Positions 10,372 to 22,300 of a stretch of DNA of 64,000 nt are shown piece by piece. Positions within the stretch are counted from its first letter, which is position 1; every line of letters starts with the position of its first letter. The position numbers were made by a program, and so were the translations under genes. The notes beneath the pieces are model-generated. The model worked only from the letters and a program-made list of their open reading frames with translations. It was not told the origin of the DNA and did not search any database. This DNA comes from Yamagishiella unicocca (taxonomy: Eukaryota; Chlorophyta; Chlorophyceae; Chlamydomonadales; Volvocaceae): contig BDSL01000093.1 of assembly GCA_003116995.1 (NCBI GenBank), forward strand, positions 186,001-250,000. The letters run 5' to 3'.

Positions 10372-13300
10372 CTAGCTAGCTAGATAGCTAGATAGACAGA
10401 TAGTAGGCGGGCAGCTCGCTGTCTCTAGGTGGCGCACGCACCGGTTGTCCAGGCGGAATGACGACAGCACCTCCTCCCGCAGCTCCGACAGCACGACGGG
10501 CGCCGCCGCCGCCAGCCCCGAGAAGTAGTTGTACTTGGGGCTGGTGAGCGCGGAGCGCACCCGCTGGAGGGTGGAGCACGGCACGCAGGGCAGGGCAGGG
10601 CAGGGCAGGGCAGGGCAGGGCAGGGCAGGGCAGGGCAGGGCAGGGCAGGGCAGGGCAGGGCAGGGCAGGGCAGGGCAGGGCAGGGCAGGGCAGGGCAGGG
10701 CAGGGCAGGGCAGGGCAGGGCAGGGCAGGGCAGGGCAGGGCAGGGCAGGGCAGGGCAGGGCAGGGCAGGGCAGGGCAGGGCAGGGCAGGGCAGGGCAGGG
10801 CAGGGCAGGGCAGGGCAGGGTAGGTTGTGAGGGGGCAGGCAGCTAGCGTAAGTAAGTAGGGGTACACGAAAGGTTGGCTAAACCAGGCGGGCAAGACGGA
10901 GCGCATGACGCGGCAGGAGGTGGCGCTGCTGCACGGCGTGCTGAGCAAGCTGGCGGGGTGCGGGCGGGGAACAGGAGGCAGGCGGGGAAGAAGCAGCAGC
11001 GGCAGCAGGGCGACGAGCAGCAGCAGCAGCAGGGGGGGAAGAAGCAGCAGCAGCAGCAGGGCGACGAGCAGCGTTCCCAACAAGGGGATCAGGAGCGGTG
11101 AGACGGCGGGCCCCGCAGGCAGGGCTATTGGTGCGTTTGTAGTGCTGAGAGAGGGTGTGGACGATCAACCAGTACAGTATGTAGTTCGGGGAAACGTGGT
11201 CGGCAACTAGCGCGGGATGGAGCTCGATGGCGCTGTAAGCCGAGGTCCTTACACCCCCTGTCATCCGCGGTATCGCCTTTTCATGCTTACAGGCGCAGCG
11301 AGCAGCAGAAGTAAAAGCAAAGGAGTCGGGCTGCAGGTAGGGCACACCACACAGCAGGCTGCGTGCAGGGGTGCATAGTGAGACAACGACGTGACGGGCG
11401 GGGCAGAAGCTAGGGCCCAGCTAGCTGGCCTCGTCAGCGGGTGGCTGAGTGGCGGTGTACGAGCGTCAGCCGCGGGTGGCTGAGTGGCGGTGTACGAGCG
11501 ACCCTTCTGCTAGGTTGGCGCGCGCGGAGTGCTGTGTAGGTCGTACCCACCTGCATGTACGTGAGGAACAGCCGCCGTACTCGTTCGTTGTCGAGCTTGA
11601 CATTCAACACCTCATGGTCCGCGGACAGCAGGTCGATGAGCGCCTGGTGCATCTCCTGGACGCGCGTGCGCAATGTCACAAACGTTCAGCAGACTCAGGT
11701 AGATGGGAGTGATAATGTTCGTTGCGGTATTCAGTTTAAAACGATCGGCTGGCGGGAGCGCGGGGTGTAGCGGTTGGGTTTCTACGTTCGTTTGTGTACC
11801 GCGGATCTGCTGCTCGCTGGCTGCTGCCGGATTAGCAGGCGAACAGCAGGCACCAATCGATACATCGCAGCCGGCTCAGATTTATTGCTCGCAATTACTT
11901 CATTATTAACAACATCCCGTTGGTCAAGCGTGGCTTGCTGCACGCGTCGTTGTTCTACCTGCTAGATGCATTTTTAAACACCCTGTTAGCTCCGTCTCGA
12001 GCGAGCACGCACAGCAAACCAGCGCGTCATCACTACGCAGCACCCCGCCTACGGTAACCGTACTAGTCCCCAGCCGCCATCCAGCCGCCAGCCTTGATAT
12101 GATCCTGCGCCGGCATGCAGCGCGGCAATATGTGCGGTCCGTACTTCCGTACCAACCCTCCAGCCCGCCGTCCCCTCCTGCCGTACATACACACCTGCAG
12201 GCACTTGAGCTCCTGCGCTGCGCTGGTGAAGACCCGGCTCAGCTGAAACACCGCGTCATGATCCTGGACCGCTATGGCGGCCTGGCGGAGGCAGGCCGGA
12301 GGGGGGGCAATCAACAGGTAGGCAGGAGGGTTTCGAGGAAGCCCCCCAGCCTCTCCACCCACATACAACCCCCACCGACCCCCACTCCCACCCCGCCCAC
12401 CTGCAGCAGCGACCGCTGCAGCTGTAGCACGCGGCCCGAAGCCTGGTGTGATAAAACGGGAGGGTGGCATAAACACCGTTGACAAAACGGGAGGGGGCCA
12501 TAAAAACCGTTGACAAAACGGGAGGGGGCCATAAAAACCGTTGACAAAACGGGAGGGGGGACGGAGCTGGTCCACTTCTACTTGAGCTGGCAATCCAACT
12601 GCAACCGCAAGTCCGCAACCGCGACAGGAAACCAAAACCCCTCACCGCATCAACCAACCAACATAGCCAAAGATAGACATCAGCACGCACGCCAATAGCG
12701 AGTAAGGCTGCCGACTCCAGCCGCCACGCGACCGCTCCTGGGGGCCGCGGGGACCCCTCCCTCCCCTTCACGCCCCGCCCCGCCCCTCGCTCCCCGCTCG
12801 CCATCTGGCACCCGCCGCGTCACTTCCTCCGCCCACGCCTCCAGGGGTGGCTATCTAGCGCGGCCCTCCCTCCACATACGACAACGCCCGTGTCATCACC
12901 CTTCATCCACGTCACCGCTCCAGGGGGGATAACCCGCCCTCGGCCCCGCGCGCGCACCTCCAGCTTGGGCGCCGACTCCTGGATGGCCGCCACCATGGCC
13001 CGGTAGTGGTAGGGCTGGGCTGGGTCGCCGCGCTCCGAGTTCCAGCTGTGCCTGCGAGATGACGGAACGATCGCAAGTAAGCGAACCGTGTGGTTTTGGG
13101 TGTTAATACGTAACAACAACGAAGCACGGGGTCGATCGGTGTATGTGGTGGGTGGCCGCTGGCGGCGGGATATATGTCGCGCCGCATGAATCCATGAACC
13201 CTTTGCAGCGATACTGCATGCGGCTGCGGTCGCGGGGGTGCGGCGTGCCCGTCCGTGTATGCCCCCACAATCCCTCCCCCGCCTTTCACCCCTAGCCTTC

Positions 13301-16300
13301 CATTCTTCGGTTTCGGGCTCACGGCGCAAGATCCAAAAGGTCTCTTACTTGTCCTACCAGGCCCAAAGAACCGGCGCGTCGATATGTACATAGCGCTAAC
13401 CGAAAACAAAGCCAGAAACCGGCCTTACTTCCGCATACCAGAAACCGGCCTTCCGCATACCAGAAACCGGCCCTCCGCATACCAGAAACCGGCCCTCCGC
13501 ATACCAGAAACCGGCCTTCCGCATACCAGAAACCGGCCTTCCGCATACCAGAAACCGGCCTTCCGCATACCAGAAACCGGTCCTCCTTCTCACAGCCTGA
13601 CTTCCTCCTAGCTAGGCGCCGACCGACCGACGGGTAATTCCTCCCAACGCCCTCGGCGCCAAAGCCAAGCCCCGTGAGAGGAGGGGGTAGCTAGCGGGCC
13701 GGATCCCGGATGATTGGGCCCTCTACGACGGCACGACGTACGGCATACACGTGGGAGCGGGTCGTACATACCATGTGGCGGCGTTGAACTCGGACAGGAA
13801 GACGCGCTGGTAGACGGCGGAGGGCCACAGCAGGGCCTGGGGGTGGGGGGGGGTGGGGGGGGGTGGGGGCGGCGGAGTGGGGAGGTTCGAGGAGGATGCA
13901 GGGCGCGCGGTGTGTGTGATGAGCTCTGTGAGATTGGGAGCTTGTTGACGTGCTGGCGGAGGGGCAAGCAGGAAAGCGGTGGGCGGGGGGCCCTCTTGCC
14001 TACCAACCTGCTGCTCGGCGGTCGTGGGCCGCCGTGGGGGTGGCATGAGGGACGTGACGGAGATGTTGGGGGCTAGCAGGGGGCGGACCTGCGAGGAGGA
14101 CGGAGTGAGGGCGCGTCGGGGGGTTACAACAAAAGAACCGGGAACGCGACTGGGGAAATGTAGTGGGTGCATAGCCTTCGGACACTGGGACGCGCGCGCA
14201 TGCTACTGGACTAGGGTGGCACGTCGGGGGGGGGTTTAGGAGAATCCGGGGGGTGGCGTGAAAACCGTTGACACGAAAAAGACAGGGGGGTGGGCGGGCA
14301 GGGCAGGGGAGCCAGGCCCCGGAGGGGTTGAGGAAAGCCCGTGGGCCAGCTAGGAAGCCGAGTAGGAAACCGGACCGGGGGAGGGGGGGCTAGTACCCGT
14401 AGTTCATTCACCAAAAGGTGGTGGGGCGGTCGGAGCACTGAACATACACCTTACCCCCCCCCCCCCCGCGCCCTCCTCCCCATCCAAACAAACACATACA
14501 AGGCACCCCGGCACCCCGGCACACATGCGCACCCCGTGGAGAGGGGCGAGGGAGCGCTCTGCCCCAGGTCCAGGGGGGGCCGCCGGCGGGAAGGCCGGTG
14601 GGTGGAGCGTCCTGCCCCAGGTCCAGGGGGGCCCGCCGGCGGGAAGGCCGCCGGTCAGTGAGGCTACCCCCCGCCAGGCGCCTACATACCCTGGCCGCTC
14701 ACCTTCCTGTACTGGAACAGCAGGTGGCGAGTGAGGGCGACGTAGGTGGTCTCGCGGGCGGGCGCCACGTACAGCGCCACGCTAGCAAGCAGCTGGCCCT
14801 GGGGGGGGAGATGCAAAAGAGGACCGTGGGGAAGGGGGAGGAGGGAGGGGGAAAGGAGGGGCCTTGAGAAATACCCGTGGGTGGGTCGGCGGTACTGGAA
14901 AGCAAAACCGCGGACGGGAATGGGAAATGTTTGGCATGTATGGTGCACTACTGGAGTACGGCACGAGTACGGGTGAGGGCGCTAGGGATGCCGTACTACC
15001 ATGCCGTACTACCACGGTGGGAGGAGGGTGTGAGGGGTCTGGTCCTGACCGGAGGGGGAGCCGGGTGTTGTCTAAGGGTTTTGCTGGAGGGTGTGCTTGG
15101 GCACCAGGTGGTGATACATGAGCGCACGTACGCGCCGATTGCTAACGACCTCTTAACGGTCGGTCAACTGTCACAGTTGTCAACCGTCACAGATATCGAG
15201 AGCTGGGCGGAATACCGTACCTACCTCGGGCACCCGCAGCGCCGCCTCCACCAGCTCGTCCCGCAGCCGCTCCAGGCCCTCGTACGACAACGAGCGGCCG
15301 GCGGCGGCGGCGGCCGCGGCGGCGGCGGCGGTGTCCGCCGCCAGCGTCCAGAGGTCCATTGCGTCGAAGTACGACCCTCCCGCCACCCCCACGCTAAAGA
15401 CGATATGTGCGCTGCTGAGGTGCAGCTGCTGCAGATCCGAAACCACCTCCTGCGCGAAGGCCTGGGTTTCGGAGGGCGGCGGCGAGGAAGTAAGCAGGCG
15501 AGGGGCATGAGGGTGAGGGAGGTCATCATCCCCGCCCCCCCAAGTTCCCCAGCACGCAATTCCAAACGAGTGTATTAAACGGTTTTACTCCTAATCGGTT
15601 TTACTTTTCAGTGCCGACCCACGCGTTTCCTCTCACACCCGTCCCGGCCTCCCCCCTACCCACCTGCGCCGCCTCCCTCCTCCGTGGCCCACCGACCAGG
15701 TGATGCTCCTCCGTCTCGATGCCGTACAACCGGGGGTGCTCGAAGGGCGCCACCAATCGCTGCAGCACATCGCCGCCGGCGCCGCCACCGCGCTGGACGG
15801 CGGCCGGCTGCTGGGGGGTGCGTGACGGGGGGTGCGTGACGGGGGGGGGGGTGTTGGGAGGGGTTAGTTTGGGAGGGGTTAGTTTGGGAGGGGTTAGTTT
15901 GGGAGGGGTTAGTTTGGGAGGGGTGAGTTTGGGACGGGTTAGTTTGGGAGGGGTGAGTTTGGGAGGGGTGAGTTTGGGAGGGGTGAGTTTGGGAGGGGCG
16001 AGTTTGGGAGGGGTGAGTTTGGGAGGGGTGAGTTTGGGAGGGGTGAGTTTGGGAGGGGTGAGTTTGGGAAGGTTTCCCGGGATGGGAGATATGGTACACC
16101 ACATGAATCGCTTACGGGCGCGGGGGATTTTGAAGGGGGGGGCACAAAGGGGGTACAGAATAGAACCGGTTACAGAGGGGAAGAGGAAGGAACTCCGAGG
16201 AGGGGTGGCGACGGACGGAGAGCGAAGGAGGGGGAACATGCAAGCGCATGAGAAGCTGCCAGCAGCAGCCCGGCTAGCCGCGCGCAGCCCCCCTTCCAAC

Positions 16301-19300
16301 GCGGCCCCCCTTCCCCACGTACGTCCGTCCAGAACGGTGTTTTTCATTCGTACACGGGTTTGTTTCCTCGCAACCTCCCTCCCCTCGCAACCTCCCTCCC
16401 CTCGCAACCTCCCTCCCCACGTCATCAAGATGACAGGAGACCAAGCGGGTGGCCGCGACGCAAGCAGGAACGACCGGAAGACAGACCTCAGCTGCGTGCT
16501 GCTCGAGATCATTCGGCTGCTCGGGCAGCCACCCTACCCAACCCATGTTCGGTCCAAGGGGCTCCTCTCTTCCCCTATCCCCCCCAGTGCTGACCCACGG
16601 CTCTCCTCTCACACACCCCACCCCCCGAAACGGTTTTTTCTGCGTGGCACCCACGGGTCTCCCTCGAACCCCCCGATCCCCCTCCCACCCACCGCCTCCT
16701 CCCCAACCACGTCCTGATCCAGCCTGAGGGTGTTGGAGATGGCCATGTCGCCTACCAGCGCGGGAACCACCTCACCCTGGTAGGCGCCGATCTGCACGGT
16801 GCGGAGGGAGGAGGGTTTCGGAGGAGAGGGGTACGACGCGGTCCTGTACGACGGAGTACGGCGGTTAGGAAAGATGGGGCGTGGAGGGGCGGGGCGGGGG
16901 GGAAACAGCAGGCGGGTATAGACAGGAAAAGGGGGAGGAGGAGGGGAAGGAGGGGGGCAAGGCGGAGGGTTTCGGAGGCGGCGGAAGGAGGAGGGTTTGG
17001 GGCCTTATGCGGGAGGCCTTACGCGGGAGGAGGTGGGGGAGGAAAGCCCCCTCCGCTTGCCCGTTTCCCCCCAGGGAGCAAAACACCCACCTGCCAGTGC
17101 CGGTCCGCCAGCACCGAACCCAACGACAACCGCAGCGCACTCAGCGCCCGTACGTCAACGCACGTAACTGCTGCGTAACTGCCATAACCGACAAGCTCAT
17201 CGGCCTCGTTGTCATCACCATCGTCATCGTCGTCGCCGTCACCGGCCCCCCGCTGCACGCCCCCCCCGGCGGCGCCGCCGCCGCCACCACCGCCGCCGGC
17301 CCCCCGCTGCACGGCCCCCCCGGCGGCGCCGCCGCCGCCGCCACCACCGCCGCCGGCCCCCCCTCTGGCTCCCCTGGCGGTGCCGGCAGCTCGGCGGCTG
17401 GGTGCCCCCGGTGGCAGGTGCGCTGCGTAGATGAAGGAAGGCGGTTGCAGGAGCGTTAGTTCGTTGATCAGGTAGGACGAGATGGCGTCGTCCGGCTCGT
17501 CGTGCCACAGCTCCATCTTGGCGGCTTGCGCCCTGCGAGGAGAGGCAGGCGAGCCGTTGGGAGGTCGACGGTTGACGGTTGACGGTTATGGCGGCGCATT
17601 GGTTTCCGGTATCGGAGGCGATTGACCGCGACCGTCGTACTATTAACGGCCGCAACCTCATCACGTGTCTACCCTTCCCGTCCATCGCCTTGCAGCAACA
17701 CTTGACGACTGCCGGCAAACCACCCAACCAACCCACCGGAGCAGGTGTAGCAGCCTGGGGTATGGGTTGAGCGGCAGGGGCGGGTCCGTCATGACCTGAG
17801 GACATGAGGGGGGGGATGAGGGGCGGGGATGAGGGGCGGGAGGGGGGGCGGGAGGGGGGGCGGGATTGCGAGGAAGACCCGTGGGGCGGGGGGGTGTATA
17901 AAAACCGTTTTACGCAACGGAACAGGATAGTGGGGCGGGGGGGGCCGGGAGGGGATGACGCCGGCATCGCGACCAGGGGGTGTCCCCCAGAGGGAAGACC
18001 GAGGTGCGGGGGGGTGCGGGGGGGGGTCTGAGGTTCAGTGCAGGCGTCAGGAGGATAGCCAGGTGTGGGAGGGGAGAGGTTTGGGCCGGTGGGTTTGTGA
18101 GGAAAACCCGTGTCCCCCTGAGTAAAACATCGTGAGGGTATGGGCCGGTGGGAGGGGGCGGGAGGCGGGGGGCGAGCGGGGGGGAGGGGGGGAGGGGCTG
18201 TGGGTAGAGAAAATGGGGGAATGGACGGGGAATGGGGGTTCAAGGAAGACCCGTGGATGCCAGAAAAAACCGTTTAGAACAGACGGGGGATGGGGGATGG
18301 GGGATGGGGGAGGTTGGGCCCGTTGGAGAGGGCAGGGAGTTGGCAATCTGGAGGAGGAGGAGGAGCAGGAGGCGGTAGAGGGTTGCCGGCTGGAAAACGC
18401 GGTGCGTTATTACTGTTGCCGGCCAGCAGCACCCAGCACACCCACGCGGAAGGGGCAGCCTGGCCCCATCCCCACCCCACCCACCCCACCCACCCCGCCT
18501 GCCCCCGCCTGCCCCCACCCACCCCACCTGCCAAATGGTGGCCAGCAGCTCGTCCAGTTTCGTGTCCACGGCGTACTGCAGGCAGGTACGGAAAGAGGTT
18601 CGGCACGTCAGCATGTAGACGACAGTAGGTCCGGCACGTCAGCATGTAAGTACGGCCGCGAACGGGGACGTCATCACTCCAGGGGGGCAGGCCGCGGGGG
18701 GGGGGAGTCTCAAGGGCCTTGCCCAGGCACTCACTCGCCATAAGGCCCGCCAGGCGACAGTACGGCTGCCGGATCAGTCGGCGCAAGGAGAAAGACGAGG
18801 GGAGGCCAACGGCGCTAAGCGCCCCGGCCCCGCTACAGCCCAAGCCTATGCACCAGCTCCACTCCCCACGTCGAGTAACCGGATCTCTTTTTTGTAATCC
18901 CACACGACTCCAGCTTGAAGCTAGCACCCAATCCGCGCAAGGACGGCCCGCCCCCCCCGGGGCTCCCCACCGCCTTTTCGTTCCGTACACGGCGGGTTTT
19001 CCTTGCACCCCCCCCCTTTGCCACGCCCCAATCACCCCCTCCGACCTCCCCTCCAACGCCCGCAACCCGCACCTGCCCGCTGAGCACCCCCCATCCGCCC
19101 CTCGTCGTCTAACAAACACGCGCGTCTCTGCACTACCCCCCCACCCCCACACACACCCCTAGGGTTTCCCTCAACTCCCCCCCCGCGGGTTCCCCTCAAC
19201 CTTCCCCCCCCCCAACACACACACCTGCAGCATCACTCCCTCCTTGCTCACTCGCTCCGCCAGAGTACCCGCCCGGACCTGAGGGGGAGGGGAGCCGCGG

Positions 19301-22300
19301 GGGGGGGGCAAGAGTTGCGTTTCGGCTGGTTTACTGTACGAGCGCCAACGAAAAGTAACAGCTAGACATGGGCATTTTATCGCTCACTCGATTCTCTGTG
19401 TTCTTCCCCAGCGGAGTTTTGCACCGGCTTTTGCCGCACTGACGTCACGCCCCGAAACCACCCTGGCGCGCTCGTACCAGCTTCGACGCCCTCCCCCACC
19501 CACCTGGCCCCCCCTTACCATCTAGCCCACTCGTTCGTCGTTTTCACTGCACCCACCGTCGTTGCGTCCATGTTCGAGGCCGGCCACCCTAGTCCAGTAG
19601 CATGCGCACGCGTCCAGATGTCCGAAGGCTATGCACCCTCTACACTTCCCCAGTCGAGTTACCGGTTCTTTTATGTAACCCCCCTTACCTGCGCCCCCCG
19701 GACCACGTTGACATCCAGCACCCAGCTGGCGGGGGGAGGCGCGCCGCCGTCCTCGGCGCTGCCTGGGGCCGGGTGGTTGGGCGGTTGGTGGTTGGTAGTT
19801 CAGTGCTGTATTGTGGACAAGGTCTGACAAGGGCTAGGGGCATGTAATGTAGAACAATGTAGAAGCCTTTGTTTCTGGCCGCTCTCGCCTGTTTTTATTG
19901 CCACTGTGGTAGGTAGTGCGTTTCCAGGATGTGGCTTATGGTGTCCATAGGGTGTCACGGAACGGCGTGTTGAGTCGTAGCTACAGTAATTCTGTTCATG
20001 GCGCTAGCTATTTAGGTGTGCCCGGTACAAAGCTTCCCCCCGGCCCCACGTCGAGTAACCGGGTTTTTTAGAGTTTTTTTCACCCCCTCCCTGCCCCCCC
20101 CCTTCAGCATCCAGCGTCCAGGTCTCCGAAGCCCTATGCACCCGCTACAATTCCCATGTCGAGTTACCGGTCCTTTTATGTAACCCCCCCTCCAGCATGC
20201 GTCACGAAACGCCTTATCCTAAAGCGGGTTTCCTTTCGTACACGGGTTTGCCTTGCAGGCCCGCCCTCGGTTTGTCGGCCGTGGATTCGCGGATTCTTTT
20301 ATCACCCTCCCCCCCCCAACCCCAGGCTCTCACCCCCCAACCCCAGGCTCTCACCCCCTAACCCCAGGCTCTCACCCCCCAACCCCAGGCTCTCACCCCC
20401 CGACGCTCTCACCCCCGGACGCCGCGATGGTGTGCAGCGCAGCCAGCTCCGCGCTGTTGGCTAGGGGCACACGCAGGTGCAGCAGCGCCCACTTGACGTC
20501 GGCACACCTGGGGGGGGAGCGGGGGGGGGAAGAGGGTGTGTGTGGGGTGGTGAGGGCCGGGAGGGGAGGTGGCATAAGGACCCGGGAGGGGGGGGAGCGG
20601 AAGGGGGGAAGAGGGCAATCGGTGAGCAGGAGGCGGTCCAGGGAGGTGGTCCAGGGAGGTGGTCCAGGGAGGCGGTCCAGGGCGGCGAGGAAGGTTTGGC
20701 GAGGCGCGGATGTGGGTGATGCTGTTGGTGCGTTCAGGTGCTTGGTCGACAGTTAGGACCGTGATGTTACCGTTGGTTGACGGTTGACCTTCCTCGGGGC
20801 GCTGTTATTGCTTGGTCAGTCCTTGTTGGGCCCACCTACATTACCTAGCTTCCCTCTGCACCTCCTCTGCACTCACCCCACCCACGGTTTTTTAAATCCT
20901 AATCGGCTTCCTATTGCACTGGTGTTCCTCACAACCCCACCCCGCCCCGCCCCACCTGCATATCCAAAACGGCTGTCCGAAACGGTTTTTCCTGTCGTAC
21001 ACGGGCTTTCTTCGCTCACAACCCCCACCCCACCCACTACATTTCCCCAGTCGAGTTACCGGTTCTTTTATTGTAACCCCCCGCTCCCCACCCCACCTGG
21101 GGCATCCACGGGTCTTCCTCGAACCCCACCTGGTGACAAAGCCGTGAGACACGGTGAGTGCCGCCGCGTGCAGCAGGTGCTGCAGCAGCGCCGCCCGGGG
21201 CTGGCACGCCGCCAGCGCGGCGGCGGCGGCGGGCGCCAGGGAGGGCACCTCGGTGGGCAGCTCCGAAACCAGGCGTTGGACCATCTGTGAGATGCCTGCG
21301 CTGGGTGCGCCGGGGGTTCCAGGAGGGTGGGTTACAACGGGTCTCGATAGCGGCGGGTCGGGGAGGTCCCCTACCGCACCCCCCCACACACCATGCCGAG
21401 TAACCGGTTCTTTTTTGTAACCCCTCACCCGAAGACTATGCACCAGCTACACTTCCCATGTCGAGTAACCGGTTTGTTCCTGTAAACGCCCACCCCCGAC
21501 CCGCAATAGCTTAGCGTCCGCGCTTGATGGGAGGAGCCCCGCCTCCTCCCCACATGAGCAGCAGCCCCCTGTCTGTGCCCCGCGCAGCCCCCCCATCTGA
21601 GAACAGTTTTTATGCCCCCCACCTGAGAACAGCCCCGTGCCCGTCCCCCCGTGCAGGTCCCCCACCTGAGAACAGCCCCGTGCCCGTCCCCCCGTGCAGG
21701 TCCCCCACCTGAGAACAGCCCCGTGCCCGTCCCCCCGTGCAGGTCCCCCACCTGAGAACAGCCCCGTGCCCGTCCCCCCGTGCAGGTCCCCCACCTGAGA
21801 ACAGCCCCGTGCCCGTCCCCCCGTGCAGGTCCCCCACCTGAGAACAGCCCCGTGCCCGTCCCCCCGTGCAGGTCCCCCACCTGAGAACAGCCCCGTGCCC
21901 GTCCCCCCGTGCAGGTCCCCCACCTGAGAACAGCCCCGTGCCCGTCCCCCCGTGCAGGTCCCCCACCTGAGAACAGCCCCGTGCCCGTCCCCCCGTGCAG
22001 GTCCCCCACCTGAGAACAGCCCCGTGCCCGTCCCCCCGTGCAGGTCCCCCACCTGAGAACAGCCCCGTGCCCGTCCCCCCGTGCAGGTCCCCCACCTGAG
22101 AACAGCCCCGTGCCCGTCCCCCCGTGCAGGTCCCCCACCTGAGAACAGCCCCGTGCCCGTCCCCCCGTGCAGGTCCCCCACCTGAGAACAGCCCCGTGCC
22201 CGTCCCCCCGTGCAGGTCCCCCACCTGAGAACAGCCCCGTGCCCGTCCCCCCGTGCAGGTCCCCCACCTGAGAACAGCCCCGTGCCCGTCCCCCCGTGCA

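Noticed and set aside
10388..11083. Minus frame with (ALPCP)n repeats
   Set aside because: It is the pentanucleotide array read through; the flanking exons are in another frame and joined by splice sites.
15601..16717. Frames of 303 and 332 codons with PPKLT or GGVSL repeats
   Set aside because: They arise from a 15-bp intronic array flanked by splice sites of exons 16516-16421 and 15810-15664.
17533..18243. Minus-strand frame through AATPAPVGWLGG and CCCKAMDGKGRHV as an additional exon of the large gene
   Set aside because: No splice pair gives a consistent phase with both neighbours, whereas exons 18575-18528 and 17516-17091 join directly in phase.
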